Assembly (NCBI GenBank): GCA_033977485.1
Contig: CM066991.1
Span: forward strand, 130,591,999 to 130,655,998
Reading direction: 5' to 3'
DNA length: 64,000 nucleotides
From: Hydrangea macrophylla
Taxonomy: Eukaryota > Streptophyta > Magnoliopsida > Cornales > Hydrangeaceae
The notes beneath the pieces are model-generated. The model had not been told where the DNA came from, searched no databases, and was given only the letters and a program-made list of their open reading frames with translations. Below are positions 63,977-64,000 of the stretch, piece by piece. A program made the position numbers and the translations under genes. Each line of letters begins with the position of its first letter. The first letter of the stretch is position 1.

Positions 63977-64000
63977 GTGAGTATTTCTATTTTGTGACAT

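Overview
This is a eudicot plant nuclear window: genes are split by GT-AG introns, the proteins are plant-specific (plastid starch synthesis, GPI-anchored, peroxisomal carrier, NPK1/ANP-type MAPKKK), and the spaces between genes are filled with nested LTR retrotransposons, TRIMs, MITEs and SINEs. The species cannot be read from the sequence.

Positions 1-25150 are gene-rich. They hold the 3' part of a DEAD-box RNA helicase (RH58-like, +), a complete 15-exon plastid ADP-glucose pyrophosphorylase large subunit (APL1-like, -), a two-exon GPI-anchored protein of the At5g19230/19240/19250 type (+), and a complete five-exon peroxisomal adenine nucleotide carrier (PNC-type, -). The first three follow the gene content of the Arabidopsis At5g19210-At5g19250 block, recalled from memory. 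Small elements sit between and inside these genes: two hAT-like MITEs, a Stowaway MITE, several palindromic MITEs, a tRNA-derived SINE, a TRIM array, and a 1.5-kb solo LTR at 13687-15206.

Positions 26900-46200 are a nest of retrotransposons. A decayed Ty3/gypsy chromovirus keeps only its 3' pol and 3' LTR. Solo LTRs of about 2.1-2.5 kb with intact 5-bp target duplications lie in it and in an older Tat/Ogre-like LTR, and one solo LTR sits inside another.

Positions 47700-64000 hold the 5' two thirds of an NPK1/ANP-type MAPKKK. Its intron 7 carries a 10.4-kb Ty1/copia element (target duplication ATTAT), itself broken by two solo LTRs and a composite of two TRIM families. The codon where the family's start ATG should be reads GTG.

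The most unusual structure is a series of palindrome arrays in the LTRs. Families that differ in sequence carry different short palindromes: CAGTCGACTG, GGATCGATCC or TTCGATCGATTGAA. In the gypsy-type LTRs they come in pairs 18-22 bp apart, with most pairs separated by another 50-53 bp. A different 19/24-25 bp pattern is shared between two otherwise unlike LTRs. I know of no described system that explains this.
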